A DNA stretch of 64,000 bases. Source: Pseudomonas sp. CCC3.1 (GTDB taxonomy: Bacteria; Pseudomonadota; Gammaproteobacteria; Pseudomonadales; Pseudomonadaceae). The notes beneath the pieces were generated by a model. It saw only the letters and a list, made by a program, of their open reading frames with translations, did not search any database and was not told where the DNA came from. Position numbers and translations under genes: made by a program. This document shows positions 44,899 through 53,588 of the stretch, piece by piece. Each line of letters starts with the position of its first letter. The stretch's first letter is position 1. The stretch lies in the NCBI RefSeq assembly GCF_034347405.1, contig NZ_CP133778.1, positions 5,802,501-5,866,500 of the forward strand, in the 5' to 3' direction.

Positions 44899-45939
44899 AT
44901 GCATAAGACTTTCAAGTTTACGGCGCTAAGCCTCGGCCTGATGTTTGCGGGCAGTGCGCTGGCGGCAACCGACCTGACCGTGGTGTCGTTTGGCGGCGCG
45001 AACAAGGCCGCTCAGGTCAAAGCGTTTTACGCGCCTTGGGAAGCCAAGGGTGATGGCAAAATCATCGCCGGCGAATACAACGGTGAAATGGCCAAAATCA
45101 AGGCCATGGTCGACACCAAAAGCATCTCCTGGGATCTGGTAGAGGTTGAATCGCCAGAGCTGTCGCGCGGTTGCGATGAGGACATGTTCGAACCCTTGGA
45201 CGCCGCGCTGTTTGGCAACCCGGACCAGTACGTCAAAGGCGCTATTCAGGGCTGCGGGGCGGGCTTCTTTGTATGGTCGACGGTGTTGGCTTACAACGCT
45301 GACAAGCTGAAAACCGCACCGACCAGTTGGGCTGACTTCTGGGACACCAAAACCTTCCCGGGCAAGCGTGGCCTGCGCAAAGGCGCCAAGTACACCCTGG
45401 AATTTGCCTTGATGGCTGACGGCGTGGCACCGAAGGATGTGTACACCGTGCTGGCGAGCAAAGACGGCCAGAACCGTGCCTTCAAAAAATTGGATGAACT
45501 CAAGCCGAACATTCAGTGGTGGGAAGCCGGTGCACAGCCGCCGCAGTACCTGGCCTCTGGCGACGTGGTCATGAGCTCGGCGTACAACGGCCGGATCGCC
45601 GCCGTACAGAAAGAAAGCAACCTGAAGATTGTGTGGAACGGCGGGATTTATGACTTCGATGCATGGGCCATCCCTAAGGGCCTGAGCAAAGCAAAGGCTG
45701 ACGCTGCCAAAAAGTTCATGGCGTTCACCTTGCAGCCGCAGCAGCAGAGTGTCTATTCGCAAAACATCGCGTACGGCCCGGCCAACAAAGAGGCGATGCC
45801 TTTACTGCCTAAAGCCGTGCAGGAACAAATGCCAACCGCCCCGGAAAACATTGCGAACCAGGTGCAAATCGACGTCAGCTTCTGGGCTGACAACGGTGAG
45901 CAACTGGAACAACGCTTCAATGCCTGGGCTGCCAAGTAA
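44899..45939 (+). CDS. agtB: ABC transporter substrate-binding protein AgtB
   Basis: A 346-residue periplasmic binding protein of the spermidine/putrescine (PotD-like) class. Signal peptide MHKTFKFTALSLGLMFAGSA with cleavage after ALA. The mature part begins with TDLTVVSFGGANK. By synteny it binds 4-aminobutyrate and 5-aminovalerate. 40 bases separate it from agtA. Confidence 0.88.
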   Translation: MHKTFKFTALSLGLMFAGSALAATDLTVVSFGGANKAAQVKAFYAPWEAKGDGKIIAGEYNGEMAKIKAMVDTKSISWDLVEVESPELSRGCDEDMFEPLDAALFGNPDQYVKGAIQGCGAGFFVWSTVLAYNADKLKTAPTSWADFWDTKTFPGKRGLRKGAKYTLEFALMADGVAPKDVYTVLASKDGQNRAFKKLDELKPNIQWWEAGAQPPQYLASGDVVMSSAYNGRIAAVQKESNLKIVWNGGIYDFDAWAIPKGLSKAKADAAKKFMAFTLQPQQQSVYSQNIAYGPANKEAMPLLPKAVQEQMPTAPENIANQVQIDVSFWADNGEQLEQRFNAWAAK

Positions 45940-46007
45940 GCAGCGTTGAAATGCGGCGCGGCTGATTCAGTCGCGCCGCCATCGTTTAAAGATTTTCGGA
46001 GTTCGCC

Positions 46008-47255
46008 ATGGCCATCGCCGTTCCCCTGAACGAGGTCTCCAGCCCAACGTTGAAGAAGCGTCTTGCGCATGCCGAGCGGGTTAACCGCTGGAAGGCACAG
46101 GCCTTGATTGCGCCGTTGGTTATTTTCTTGTTGCTGGTGTTCCTGGTTCCGATCGCGGCCCTGCTCTACAAAAGTGTCGGCAACCCGGAGGTGGTGGAAG
46201 GCTTGCCACGCACGGTGGTTGCAGTGGCGGGCTGGGACGGAAAAGGTTTGCCTGCGGAGCCGGTGTACCAGGCACTCAGCGAAGACTTGGCCGAGGCTCG
46301 CAAGAATCAAGTATTGGGCGATTTGTCCAAGCGCCTGAACATGGAATTGGCCGGCTATCGCAGCCTGCTGATGAAAACCGCCAAGGGGCTGCCGTTCAAG
46401 GCGGTGCCCGAATCTTACAAAGACGCGATGGAGTCGCTCGACGAACGTTGGGGCGACCCGGCGTATTGGCAGGCGATCAAACGCAACGTCTCAAGCGTGA
46501 CCCCGTTTTACCTGCTGGCGGCAGTCGATCACCGCATTGACGACTTGGGTGAAATTGCCCCCGCTACGCCTGATCAATCGATTTACCTGGATATTTTTGC
46601 CCGTACGTTCTGGATGGGTTTTGTCATCACCTGCATCTGCCTGGTGCTGGCGTACCCGTTGGCGTACTTGCTGGCTAACTTGCCTGCACGTCAGAGCAAC
46701 CTGCTGATGATTCTGGTGCTGCTGCCGTTCTGGACCTCAGTGCTGGTAAGGGTGGCAGCCTGGATCGTGTTGTTGCAGTCGGGTGGCCTGATCAATAGCG
46801 GGCTGATGAGCCTGGGCATTATCGATAAGCCGCTGGAACTGGTGTTCAACCGCACCGGCGTCTACATCGCGATGGTGCACATCCTGTTGCCGTTCATGAT
46901 CTTGCCGATCTACAGCGTGATGAAAGGCATCTCTCCGACCTATATGCGTGCGGCAATCTCACTGGGCTGTCATCCATTTGCCAGTTTCTGGCGGGTGTAC
47001 TTCCCACAGACGTATGCAGGCGTCGGGGCGGGTTGCTTACTGGTGTTCATCATCGCCATTGGTTACTACATCACCCCGGCCTTGCTGGGCAGCCCGAACG
47101 ACCAAATGGTCAGCTACTTCGTGGCGTTTTATACCAACACCAGTATCAACTGGGGCATGGCGACAGCGTTGGGCGGTCTGTTGTTGCTGGCAACTGTGGT
47201 GCTTTATCTGATCTACAACTGGCTGGTAGGCGCGACCCGCCTGCGCTTGAGCTAA
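46008..47255 (+). CDS. agtC: ABC transporter permease AgtC
   Basis: A 415-residue permease, longer than the usual 280-310 because about 150 mostly hydrophilic residues lie between the first transmembrane helix (near 40-60) and the next (near 200). The EAA-type loop appears as YMRAAISLGCHPFASFWRVYFP. It pairs with AgtD to form the membrane channel. Confidence 0.9.
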   Translation: MAIAVPLNEVSSPTLKKRLAHAERVNRWKAQALIAPLVIFLLLVFLVPIAALLYKSVGNPEVVEGLPRTVVAVAGWDGKGLPAEPVYQALSEDLAEARKNQVLGDLSKRLNMELAGYRSLLMKTAKGLPFKAVPESYKDAMESLDERWGDPAYWQAIKRNVSSVTPFYLLAAVDHRIDDLGEIAPATPDQSIYLDIFARTFWMGFVITCICLVLAYPLAYLLANLPARQSNLLMILVLLPFWTSVLVRVAAWIVLLQSGGLINSGLMSLGIIDKPLELVFNRTGVYIAMVHILLPFMILPIYSVMKGISPTYMRAAISLGCHPFASFWRVYFPQTYAGVGAGCLLVFIIAIGYYITPALLGSPNDQMVSYFVAFYTNTSINWGMATALGGLLLLATVVLYLIYNWLVGATRLRLS

Positions 47256-47265
47256 GGAGCCTGCC

Positions 47266-48090
47266 ATGCTGAGTCCTTATATGTCGCCCGTTGAGCGGGT
47301 GTGGTTTTACAGCTTGCGCATTCTGTGTGGGCTGATCCTGTTGTTTCTGATTTTGCCGGTGCTGGTGATCATCCCGTTGTCGTTCAACTCGGGCAGCTTT
47401 CTGGTGTACCCGTTGCAGGGCTTTTCGCTGCACTGGTACCAGGACTTTTTCGCGTCGGCGGAATGGATGCGGGCCTTGAGAAACAGCGTGATCGTGGCGC
47501 CTGCGGCTACGGTGTTGGCGATGGTGTTTGGTACGTTGGCAGCGATTGGCCTGACGCGGGGGCATTTCCCCGGCAAAGCGCTGGTCATGGCCTTGGTGAT
47601 TTCGCCGATGGTGGTGCCGGTGGTCATCATCGGTGTGGCCAGCTACCTGTTCTTTGCGCCGCTGGGGTTGGGCAACAGCTTCATCTCATTGATCGTGGTG
47701 CATGCGGTGCTGGGTGTGCCGTTTGTGATCATCACCGTGTCGGCCACGTTGCAGGGGTTCAACCATAACCTGGTGCGGGCGGCGGCCAGTCTGGGTGCCT
47801 CGCCACTGACAGCGTTCCGCCGCGTGACCTTGCCGTTGATTGCCCCAGGCGTGATCTCGGGGGCGCTGTTTGCCTTTGCGACCTCGTTTGATGAAGTGGT
47901 TGTGACCCTGTTTTTGGCGGGGCCAGAACAAGCGACCTTGCCACGGCAAATGTTCAGTGGCATCCGCGAAAACCTCAGCCCGACCATTGCCGCAGCGGCG
48001 ACGTTGCTGATTGCCTTTTCGGTGGTGTTGTTGCTGACGCTGGAGTGGTTGCGCGGGCGCAGCGAGAAAATGCGCACGGCCCAGGCGTAA
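47266..48090 (+). CDS. agtD: ABC transporter permease AgtD
   Basis: A PotC-like permease of 274 residues with six predicted transmembrane segments and the EAA loop VRAAASLGASPLTAFRRVTLP. Ten bases after agtC. Its stop lies three bases from the stop of the convergent RAYT gene. Confidence 0.9.
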   Translation: MLSPYMSPVERVWFYSLRILCGLILLFLILPVLVIIPLSFNSGSFLVYPLQGFSLHWYQDFFASAEWMRALRNSVIVAPAATVLAMVFGTLAAIGLTRGHFPGKALVMALVISPMVVPVVIIGVASYLFFAPLGLGNSFISLIVVHAVLGVPFVIITVSATLQGFNHNLVRAAASLGASPLTAFRRVTLPLIAPGVISGALFAFATSFDEVVVTLFLAGPEQATLPRQMFSGIRENLSPTIAAAATLLIAFSVVLLLTLEWLRGRSEKMRTAQA

Positions 48091-48093
48091 GGG

Positions 48094-48552
48094 TTACATC
48101 CAGCAGGCGTCCCAGAGGGGGTAGTCTGCGATTCGTGTGGCCAGGCCCGCACGGATCGGGTTTTGTACGATGTAGCGGGCGGTTGCCTTGAGGTCTTCTT
48201 CACGGCGCAATGCCCTGTCGTGATAACCCTTTTGCCATACGCGGTCACTGGTTTGAGCGAAGTTGTTTATGTTTAGGCTGCTGCGCGATTTAACGCGGCA
48301 CATCAATTCTCCAAGTGTTTTGTTGTGTAGCTCTACCAGCCAGTGGAAATGGTCTGGCATGACGACCCACGCCTTTGACGTTACGATACCGTCGTCATGT
48401 GCTTGCCTGAATTGATCGACCACCAAGCGTCCCAGTTTGAAGTCCTGAAAAAGCGGGCGTCGTTTCTGGGTGATAGTGGTTAGCAAATAGAGGCGACCGG
48501 GCTCTGAGTAGCGGCCAATATGCAGGCGATAAGCGTTCTTGGAGTTTGGCAA
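48094..48552 (-). mobile_element. REP-associated tyrosine transposase (RAYT)
   Basis: A 152-residue single-domain transposase of the Y1/TnpA_REP type. The N-terminus carries the typical SEPGRLYLLTTIT, the metal-binding HxH is in VMPDHFHWLVEL (His68, His70) and the catalytic tyrosine is probably Tyr127 in ARYIVQNPIRAGL. All key residues are present and the frame is intact. RAYTs are single-copy domesticated transposases that keep and spread REPINs; a REPIN lies 91 bases upstream of the start codon, and two related REPINs are elsewhere in the window. It is convergent with agtD. Confidence 0.93.
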
Positions 48553-48876
48553 TCCTTTGCCCTCTGACTAGGTGGTTTTCTAAAGTTAGATCACGCAAGG
48601 CCCAGGCATTGATGCAACGAATGAGTAGATGTTGCGACGTTCCGTAGCAGCTGCCGAGCTCCGCGAGGCTGCGTCCGATTGCGAAGCGATCGTAACGGCT
48701 AAGAATCTGATGGATCTGACAGACCGCGACCGCTGGTTTTACGACGACTGCGTCGTCGGACGCAGCCTCGCGGAGCTCGGCAGCTGCTACGGGGTTAATC
48801 ATCACGGCCCGGTGGCGCTTCTCGGCAGGCGGTATACAATGCGCGCCACCGTGTTTTGCTCATTAAAAGGTGCGTT
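48553..48876. other. RAYT-rpe intergenic region
   Basis: 324 bases between the divergent RAYT and rpe genes. The REPIN at 48644-48790 takes up nearly half. The remaining parts hold the rpe promoter and AAAAGGTG ribosome binding site; no further gene is seen. Confidence 0.6.
48644..48790. repeat. REPIN, copy C, next to the RAYT gene
   Basis: Left arm GTAGCAGCTGCCGAGCTCCG with GAGGCTGCGTCCG, right arm its near complement ending CGGAGCTCGGCAGCTGCTAC. Total 147 bases, identical in length to copy A at 22297. Compared with A and B the core has GCTGCG in place of GCTACG, with the compensating change in the other arm. Confidence 0.92.
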
Positions 48877-49551
48877 ATGCAGCCCTTCGCTATTGCCCCA
48901 TCGATTCTTTCTGCCGATTTCGCCCGTCTTGGCGAGGAAGTCGACAATGTGCTCGCCGCTGGCGCTGATATCGTGCACTTCGATGTCATGGACAATCACT
49001 ACGTGCCAAACCTGACCATCGGTCCGATGGTGTGCGCTGCCCTGCGCAAGTACGGCATTACCGCGCCCATCGATGCGCATCTGATGGTCAGCCCGGTCGA
49101 TCGGATCATTGGCGACTTTATCGAAGCAGGCGCGACCTACATCACGTTCCATCCCGAAGCCACTCAGCACATTGACCGCTCTTTGCAGCTGATCCGCGAA
49201 GGCGGTTGCAAGGCAGGTCTGGTGTTCAATCCGGCCACGCCGCTGGATGTGCTCAAGTACGTGATGGACAAGGTCGACATGATCTTGCTGATGAGCGTTA
49301 ACCCAGGCTTCGGCGGGCAGAAGTTCATCCCTGGCACGTTGAATAAACTGCGAGAAGCCCGCGCATTGATCGATGCCTCTGGCCGCGAGATTCGCCTGGA
49401 AATCGATGGTGGCGTAAACGTCGGCAACATCCGTGAAATCGCTGAAGCCGGTGCCGATACGTTCGTGGCAGGTTCGGCGATTTTCAACACGCCGAACTAC
49501 GAAGAAGTGATTCAGAAAATGCGTGCCGAGCTTGCGTTGGCACGCCCATGA
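48877..49551 (+). CDS. rpe: ribulose-phosphate 3-epimerase
   Basis: TIM-barrel epimerase of the pentose phosphate pathway, 224 residues. IAPSILSADFARLGEE at the start, metal ligands in VHFDVMDNHYVPN and DAHLMV, and the phosphate site IDGGVN. The start at 48877 (MQPFAIAPS) is preceded by AAAAGGTG. It overlaps gph by 4 bases, and the order rpe-gph-trpE is typical. Confidence 0.98.
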   Translation: MQPFAIAPSILSADFARLGEEVDNVLAAGADIVHFDVMDNHYVPNLTIGPMVCAALRKYGITAPIDAHLMVSPVDRIIGDFIEAGATYITFHPEATQHIDRSLQLIREGGCKAGLVFNPATPLDVLKYVMDKVDMILLMSVNPGFGGQKFIPGTLNKLREARALIDASGREIRLEIDGGVNVGNIREIAEAGADTFVAGSAIFNTPNYEEVIQKMRAELALARP

Positions 49552-50366
49552 GTGGCTTTGAGCAGTTGCTTGGGGGGCAACTGCCCAAACTGGTGATGTT
49601 CGATCTGGACGGGACCTTGATCGATTCGGTTCCGGATCTGGCCGCCGCCGTGAATACCATGCTGCTCAAACTGGGCCGCCCGCCCGCCGGTATTGAAAAC
49701 GTAAAGATGTGGATCGGCAACGGCGCGCCCATGCTGGTGCGCCGTGCACTGGCCGGCAATATGACGGCCTCGGGTGTCGATGACGCGGAGGCTGAAGAGG
49801 CGCTGGCGATTTTCATGGACGCCTATGATGGCGGCCATGAACACACCACGATCTACCCCGGCGTGCGCGAAAGCCTTAAATGGCTGCAAAAGCAGGGTGT
49901 TGAAATGGCGTTGATCACCAACAAGCCCGAGCGGTTTGTCGCGCCATTGCTGGATGAGCTGAAGATGGGGCGGTTTTTTCGCTGGATTGTGGGTGGTGAC
50001 ACCATGCCGCAGAAAAAGCCTGACCCTGCTGCACTTTTTTTCGTGATGAAAATGGCCGGTGTGACACCGGAACAAGCGTTGTTTGTCGGCGATTCACGCA
50101 ATGACGTGCTGGCGGCAAAAGCGGCTGGTGTGCGCTGTGTGGCCATGAGCTATGGCTACAACCATGGTCGGCCGATTGCTGAAGAAGCCCCGGATGTCGT
50201 CATCGACAATCTGCATGAGCTGATAGCCGGTTGCTTAGATTCTGCGCCTGAGATAACGTTGGGCGCTTCCGTTCACCCCTCTCGAAGAGATTCCATCGTG
50301 GTGGTCACTCGCAAACTCTGGATGAAAGTTATCAAGGCCCTGGCCCGCTGGCGTTGGCGCGCCTGA
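49548..50366 (+). CDS. gph: phosphoglycolate phosphatase Gph, with Trp-rich C-terminal tail
   Basis: HAD-superfamily phosphatase of 272 residues: nucleophile motif VMFDLDGTLID, motif II LITNKPE, motif III K in PQKKPDP, and FVGDSRNDVLAA. It removes 2-phosphoglycolate. The HAD fold ends near residue 230; an extra tail follows, ending in a basic segment with three Trp codons (KLWMKVIKALARWRWRA) right before the trpE leader region. The tail may be there for its nucleotide sequence rather than for the enzyme. Confidence 0.95.
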   Translation: MSGFEQLLGGQLPKLVMFDLDGTLIDSVPDLAAAVNTMLLKLGRPPAGIENVKMWIGNGAPMLVRRALAGNMTASGVDDAEAEEALAIFMDAYDGGHEHTTIYPGVRESLKWLQKQGVEMALITNKPERFVAPLLDELKMGRFFRWIVGGDTMPQKKPDPAALFFVMKMAGVTPEQALFVGDSRNDVLAAKAAGVRCVAMSYGYNHGRPIAEEAPDVVIDNLHELIAGCLDSAPEITLGASVHPSRRDSIVVVTRKLWMKVIKALARWRWRA

Positions 50367-50390
50367 CTTGAATCTGGCCGGAGATCCGGC
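50298..50390 (+). promoter_or_regulatory. putative trpE leader region inside the 3' end of gph
   Basis: In the gph frame, a GTG at 50298 preceded by AAGAGA at 50285-50290 could start a 22-codon leader (or ATG at 50322 a 14-codon one) with Trp codons at 50319, 50349 and 50355 and a stop at 50364. The perfect inverted repeat GCCGGA-GA-TCCGGC follows at 50377-50390, and trpE starts 46 bases later. Attenuation of trpE has been reported in P. putida. The weak point is the poor U-run after the hairpin. Confidence 0.5.
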
Positions 50391-50436
50391 ACGTTTGCAC
50401 ACCTGACCGTTTTACCCTCATGCCACGAGGCACCTC

Positions 50437-51924
50437 ATGATCCGCGAAGAATTCCTGCGTTTGGCCGCTGCCGGCTACAACCGTATCCCGCTTGCACGTG
50501 AAACCCTTGCTGACTTCGACACGCCGTTGTCGATCTACCTGAAACTGGCCGATCAGCCCAACTCCTATTTGCTGGAGTCGGTGCAGGGCGGCGAGAAGTG
50601 GGGGCGCTATTCGATCATTGGCTTGCCATGCCGCACGGTGTTGCGTGTGCACGAGCAGCAGATTCGCGTGACTCATGACGGCGTCGAAATCGAATCTCAC
50701 GAAGCTGAAGATCCGCTGGCCTTCGTTGAGGCATTCAAAGCCCGTTACAACGTGCCGACCATTGCTGGCTTGCCGCGCTTCAATGGTGGGCTGGTGGGCT
50801 ATTTCGGTTATGACTGCGTGCGCTACGTGGAGAAGCGTTTGGGCAAGTGCCCGAACCCGGATCCGCTGGGCGTACCGGACATTTTGCTGATGGTGTCGGA
50901 TGCCGTCGTGGTGTTCGATAACCTGGCGGGCAAGATGCACGCGATTGTGCTGGTCGATCCGGCGCAAGCGGATGCGTATGACGAAGGTCAGGCGCGTCTT
51001 GAGGCGTTGCTTGAGCAATTGCGTCAGCCGATTGCACCCCGCCGTGGCCTGGACTTCACCCAGCAGCAAGCCGCTGACCCGGTGTTCCGCTCCAGCTTTA
51101 CCCAGGATGACTACGAAAAAGCGGTCGATACGATCAAGGACTACATCCTGGCGGGCGATTGCATGCAGGTCGTGCCGTCGCAGCGCATGTCGATTGACTT
51201 CAAGGCTGCGCCGATTGACCTGTACCGAGCGCTGCGCTGCTTCAATCCGACGCCGTATATGTACTTCTTCAATTTTGGTGACTTCCACGTGGTGGGCAGT
51301 TCGCCGGAAGTGCTGGTCAGGGTTGAGGACAATCTGATTACCGTGCGCCCGATTGCCGGCACGCGTCCTCGCGGCGCAACCGAAGAAGCTGATCTGGCGC
51401 TGGAAAAAGACCTGCTCAGTGATGACAAGGAAATCGCCGAGCACTTGATGCTGATCGATTTGGGGCGCAACGACACGGGCCGTGTATCGGAAACCGGTTC
51501 GGTCAAGCTCACGGAGAAGATGGTGATCGAGCGCTACTCCAACGTGATGCACATTGTGTCCAACGTCACTGGCCAGCTCAAAAGTGGGCTGACAGCGATG
51601 GACGCGCTGCGAGCGATTTTGCCAGCGGGCACGTTGTCGGGCGCACCGAAAATCCGCGCGATGGAAATCATCGACGAGCTGGAGCCAGTTAAACGTGGCG
51701 TGTATGGCGGCGCAGTCGGGTACTTCGCCTGGAACGGCAACATGGACACGGCCATCGCGATTCGCACCGCGGTGATCAAGGACGGTGAGTTGCACGTGCA
51801 AGCGGGTGGCGGCATTGTTGCTGACTCGGTACCGGCCCTGGAGTGGGAAGAGACGCTGAATAAACGCCGCGCGATGTTTCGTGCCGTAGCGCTCGCTGAA
51901 CAAACCCCCGCGTCCGACGCCTGA
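50437..51924 (+). CDS. trpE: anthranilate synthase component I TrpE
   Basis: The aminase subunit that converts chorismate to anthranilate, 495 residues. The N-terminal feedback site reads LLESVQGGEKWGRYSIIG (Trp-binding LLES), and the catalytic half has GDCMQVVPSQR, IAGTRPRGATEEAD, LIDLGRNDTGRV and GTLSGAPKIRAMEI. Eleven bases separate it from trpG, so trpE and trpGDC appear as one operon here. Confidence 0.98.
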   Translation: MIREEFLRLAAAGYNRIPLARETLADFDTPLSIYLKLADQPNSYLLESVQGGEKWGRYSIIGLPCRTVLRVHEQQIRVTHDGVEIESHEAEDPLAFVEAFKARYNVPTIAGLPRFNGGLVGYFGYDCVRYVEKRLGKCPNPDPLGVPDILLMVSDAVVVFDNLAGKMHAIVLVDPAQADAYDEGQARLEALLEQLRQPIAPRRGLDFTQQQAADPVFRSSFTQDDYEKAVDTIKDYILAGDCMQVVPSQRMSIDFKAAPIDLYRALRCFNPTPYMYFFNFGDFHVVGSSPEVLVRVEDNLITVRPIAGTRPRGATEEADLALEKDLLSDDKEIAEHLMLIDLGRNDTGRVSETGSVKLTEKMVIERYSNVMHIVSNVTGQLKSGLTAMDALRAILPAGTLSGAPKIRAMEIIDELEPVKRGVYGGAVGYFAWNGNMDTAIAIRTAVIKDGELHVQAGGGIVADSVPALEWEETLNKRRAMFRAVALAEQTPASDA

Positions 51925-51935
51925 GGAGCTTTGCC

Positions 51936-52529
51936 ATGTTGCTGATGATCGACAATTACGACTCTTTTACTTACAACGTTGTGCAGTACCTCGGCGAGTT
52001 GGGTGCCGACGTTAAAGTCGTGCGCAACGATGAATTGACCGTGGCTCAGATCGAGGCGCTCAACCCTGAGCGCATCGTGGTGTCGCCCGGCCCATGTACG
52101 CCTAACGAGGCGGGCATCTCGCTTGAAGCGATCAAGTATTTTGCTGGCAAGTTGCCGATTCTGGGGGTGTGCCTCGGGCATCAATCCATCGGCCAGGCCT
52201 TTGGCGGTGACGTGGTTCGCGCCCGGCAAGTCATGCACGGTAAAACCAGCCCGGTGTATCACCTGGATACAGGTGTTTTTCAGGGGCTGAACAACCCATT
52301 GACTGTGACCCGTTACCACTCGCTGGTGGTCAAGCGTGAAACCTTGCCTGAGTGTCTGGAGCTGACGGCCTGGACGCAAAATGCTGACGGCTCGGTCGAC
52401 GAGATCATGGGGCTGCGCCACAAAACGCTGAACATCGAAGGGGTGCAATTTCACCCTGAGTCGATCTTGACCGAGCAGGGCCATGAGCTGTTCGCTAACT
52501 TCCTCAAACAAACTGGCGGCACGCGCTAA
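51936..52529 (+). CDS. trpG: anthranilate synthase component II TrpG
   Basis: Class I glutamine amidotransferase of 197 residues. The triad is visible: Cys in GVCLGHQSIG, His and Glu in FHPESIL. It gives ammonia to TrpE and in pseudomonads may also serve aminodeoxychorismate synthase. Nine bases before trpD. Confidence 0.98.
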   Translation: MLLMIDNYDSFTYNVVQYLGELGADVKVVRNDELTVAQIEALNPERIVVSPGPCTPNEAGISLEAIKYFAGKLPILGVCLGHQSIGQAFGGDVVRARQVMHGKTSPVYHLDTGVFQGLNNPLTVTRYHSLVVKRETLPECLELTAWTQNADGSVDEIMGLRHKTLNIEGVQFHPESILTEQGHELFANFLKQTGGTR

Positions 52530-52538
52530 GGACTTCTT

Positions 52539-53588
52539 ATGGATATCAAAACAGCCCTGAGCCGTATCGTCGGTCACCTTGATTTGAGCGAAGCCGAGAT
52601 GCGCGATGTGATGCGCGACATCATGACCGGTCAATGCACCGAAGCGCAGATTGGCGCGTTCATGATGGGCATGCGCATGAAGAGCGAGAGCATCGACGAG
52701 ATCGTCGGTGCCGTCACGGCCATGCGCGAGTTGGCCGACAAGGTTGAGCTCAATACCCTGGATGGCGTGGTCGACATCGTGGGCACTGGCGGTGATGGCG
52801 CGAATATTTTCAACGTGTCCACCGCTTCTGCGCTGGTGATTGCAGCCGCAGGCTGCACCGTGGCTAAACACGGCAATCGCGCAGTGTCGGGCAAAAGCGG
52901 CAGTGCTGATTTGCTTGAAGCCGCCGGTGTGTACCTGAACCTGACGCCTGTTCAGGTTGCGCGTTGTATCGACAGCGTCGGCATTGGTTTTATGTTTGCC
53001 CAATCCCATCACGGCGCGATGAAGCACGCGGCTGTCCCGCGTCGCGACCTGGGGCTGCGCACCTTGTTCAACATGCTTGGCCCGCTTACGAATCCGGCTG
53101 GCGTGTTGCATCAAGTGGTTGGCGTGTTCAATCAGGCGCTGTGCCGTCCGCTGGCTGAAGTCTTGCAGCGTTTGGGTAGCAAGCACGTGCTGGTGGTGCA
53201 TTCGCAAGACGGTCTGGATGAGTTCAGTCTGGCGGCGCCGACCTTTGTGGCAGAGCTGAAAAAGGGTGTCATTACGGAATACTGGGTTCAACCAGAAGAC
53301 TTGGGTATAAAGAGCCAGAGTCTGTTTGGCTTGGTGGTCGATAGCCCGGAACAATCCCTGGAGCTGATTCGCGATGCTTTGGGGCGTCGTAAAACGGAGT
53401 CAGGTCAGAAGGCTGCTGAAATGATCGTGCTCAATGCCGGCGCTGCGCTGTATGCCGCCGACCTTGCCTACACGCTTAAAGAAGGTGTGGCGTTGGCTCA
53501 CGATGCGTTGCACACAGGGCTGGCTCGGGAAAAACTCGAAGAGCTGGGCGCCTTTACCGCGATCTTCAAGCAGGAGAATGAAGCATGA
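52539..53588 (+). CDS. trpD: anthranilate phosphoribosyltransferase TrpD
   Basis: 349 residues with GTGGDGANIFNVSTASA, KHGNRAVSGKSGSADLLE and DEFSLAAPT, the PRPP- and anthranilate-binding motifs. Overlaps trpC by 4 bases. Confidence 0.98.
   Translation: MDIKTALSRIVGHLDLSEAEMRDVMRDIMTGQCTEAQIGAFMMGMRMKSESIDEIVGAVTAMRELADKVELNTLDGVVDIVGTGGDGANIFNVSTASALVIAAAGCTVAKHGNRAVSGKSGSADLLEAAGVYLNLTPVQVARCIDSVGIGFMFAQSHHGAMKHAAVPRRDLGLRTLFNMLGPLTNPAGVLHQVVGVFNQALCRPLAEVLQRLGSKHVLVVHSQDGLDEFSLAAPTFVAELKKGVITEYWVQPEDLGIKSQSLFGLVVDSPEQSLELIRDALGRRKTESGQKAAEMIVLNAGAALYAADLAYTLKEGVALAHDALHTGLAREKLEELGAFTAIFKQENEA

Noticed and set aside
48644..48790. Small protein genes in the REPIN beside the RAYT (open frames across 48395-49015)
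   Set aside because: They run through the repeat arms and the antisense of RAYT or rpe and have no family match.
50332..53354. Two long open frames (523 and 606 codons) opposite trpE, trpG and trpD
   Set aside because: Both are antisense to clear trp genes and His/Gln/Arg-rich in the way of antisense frames.
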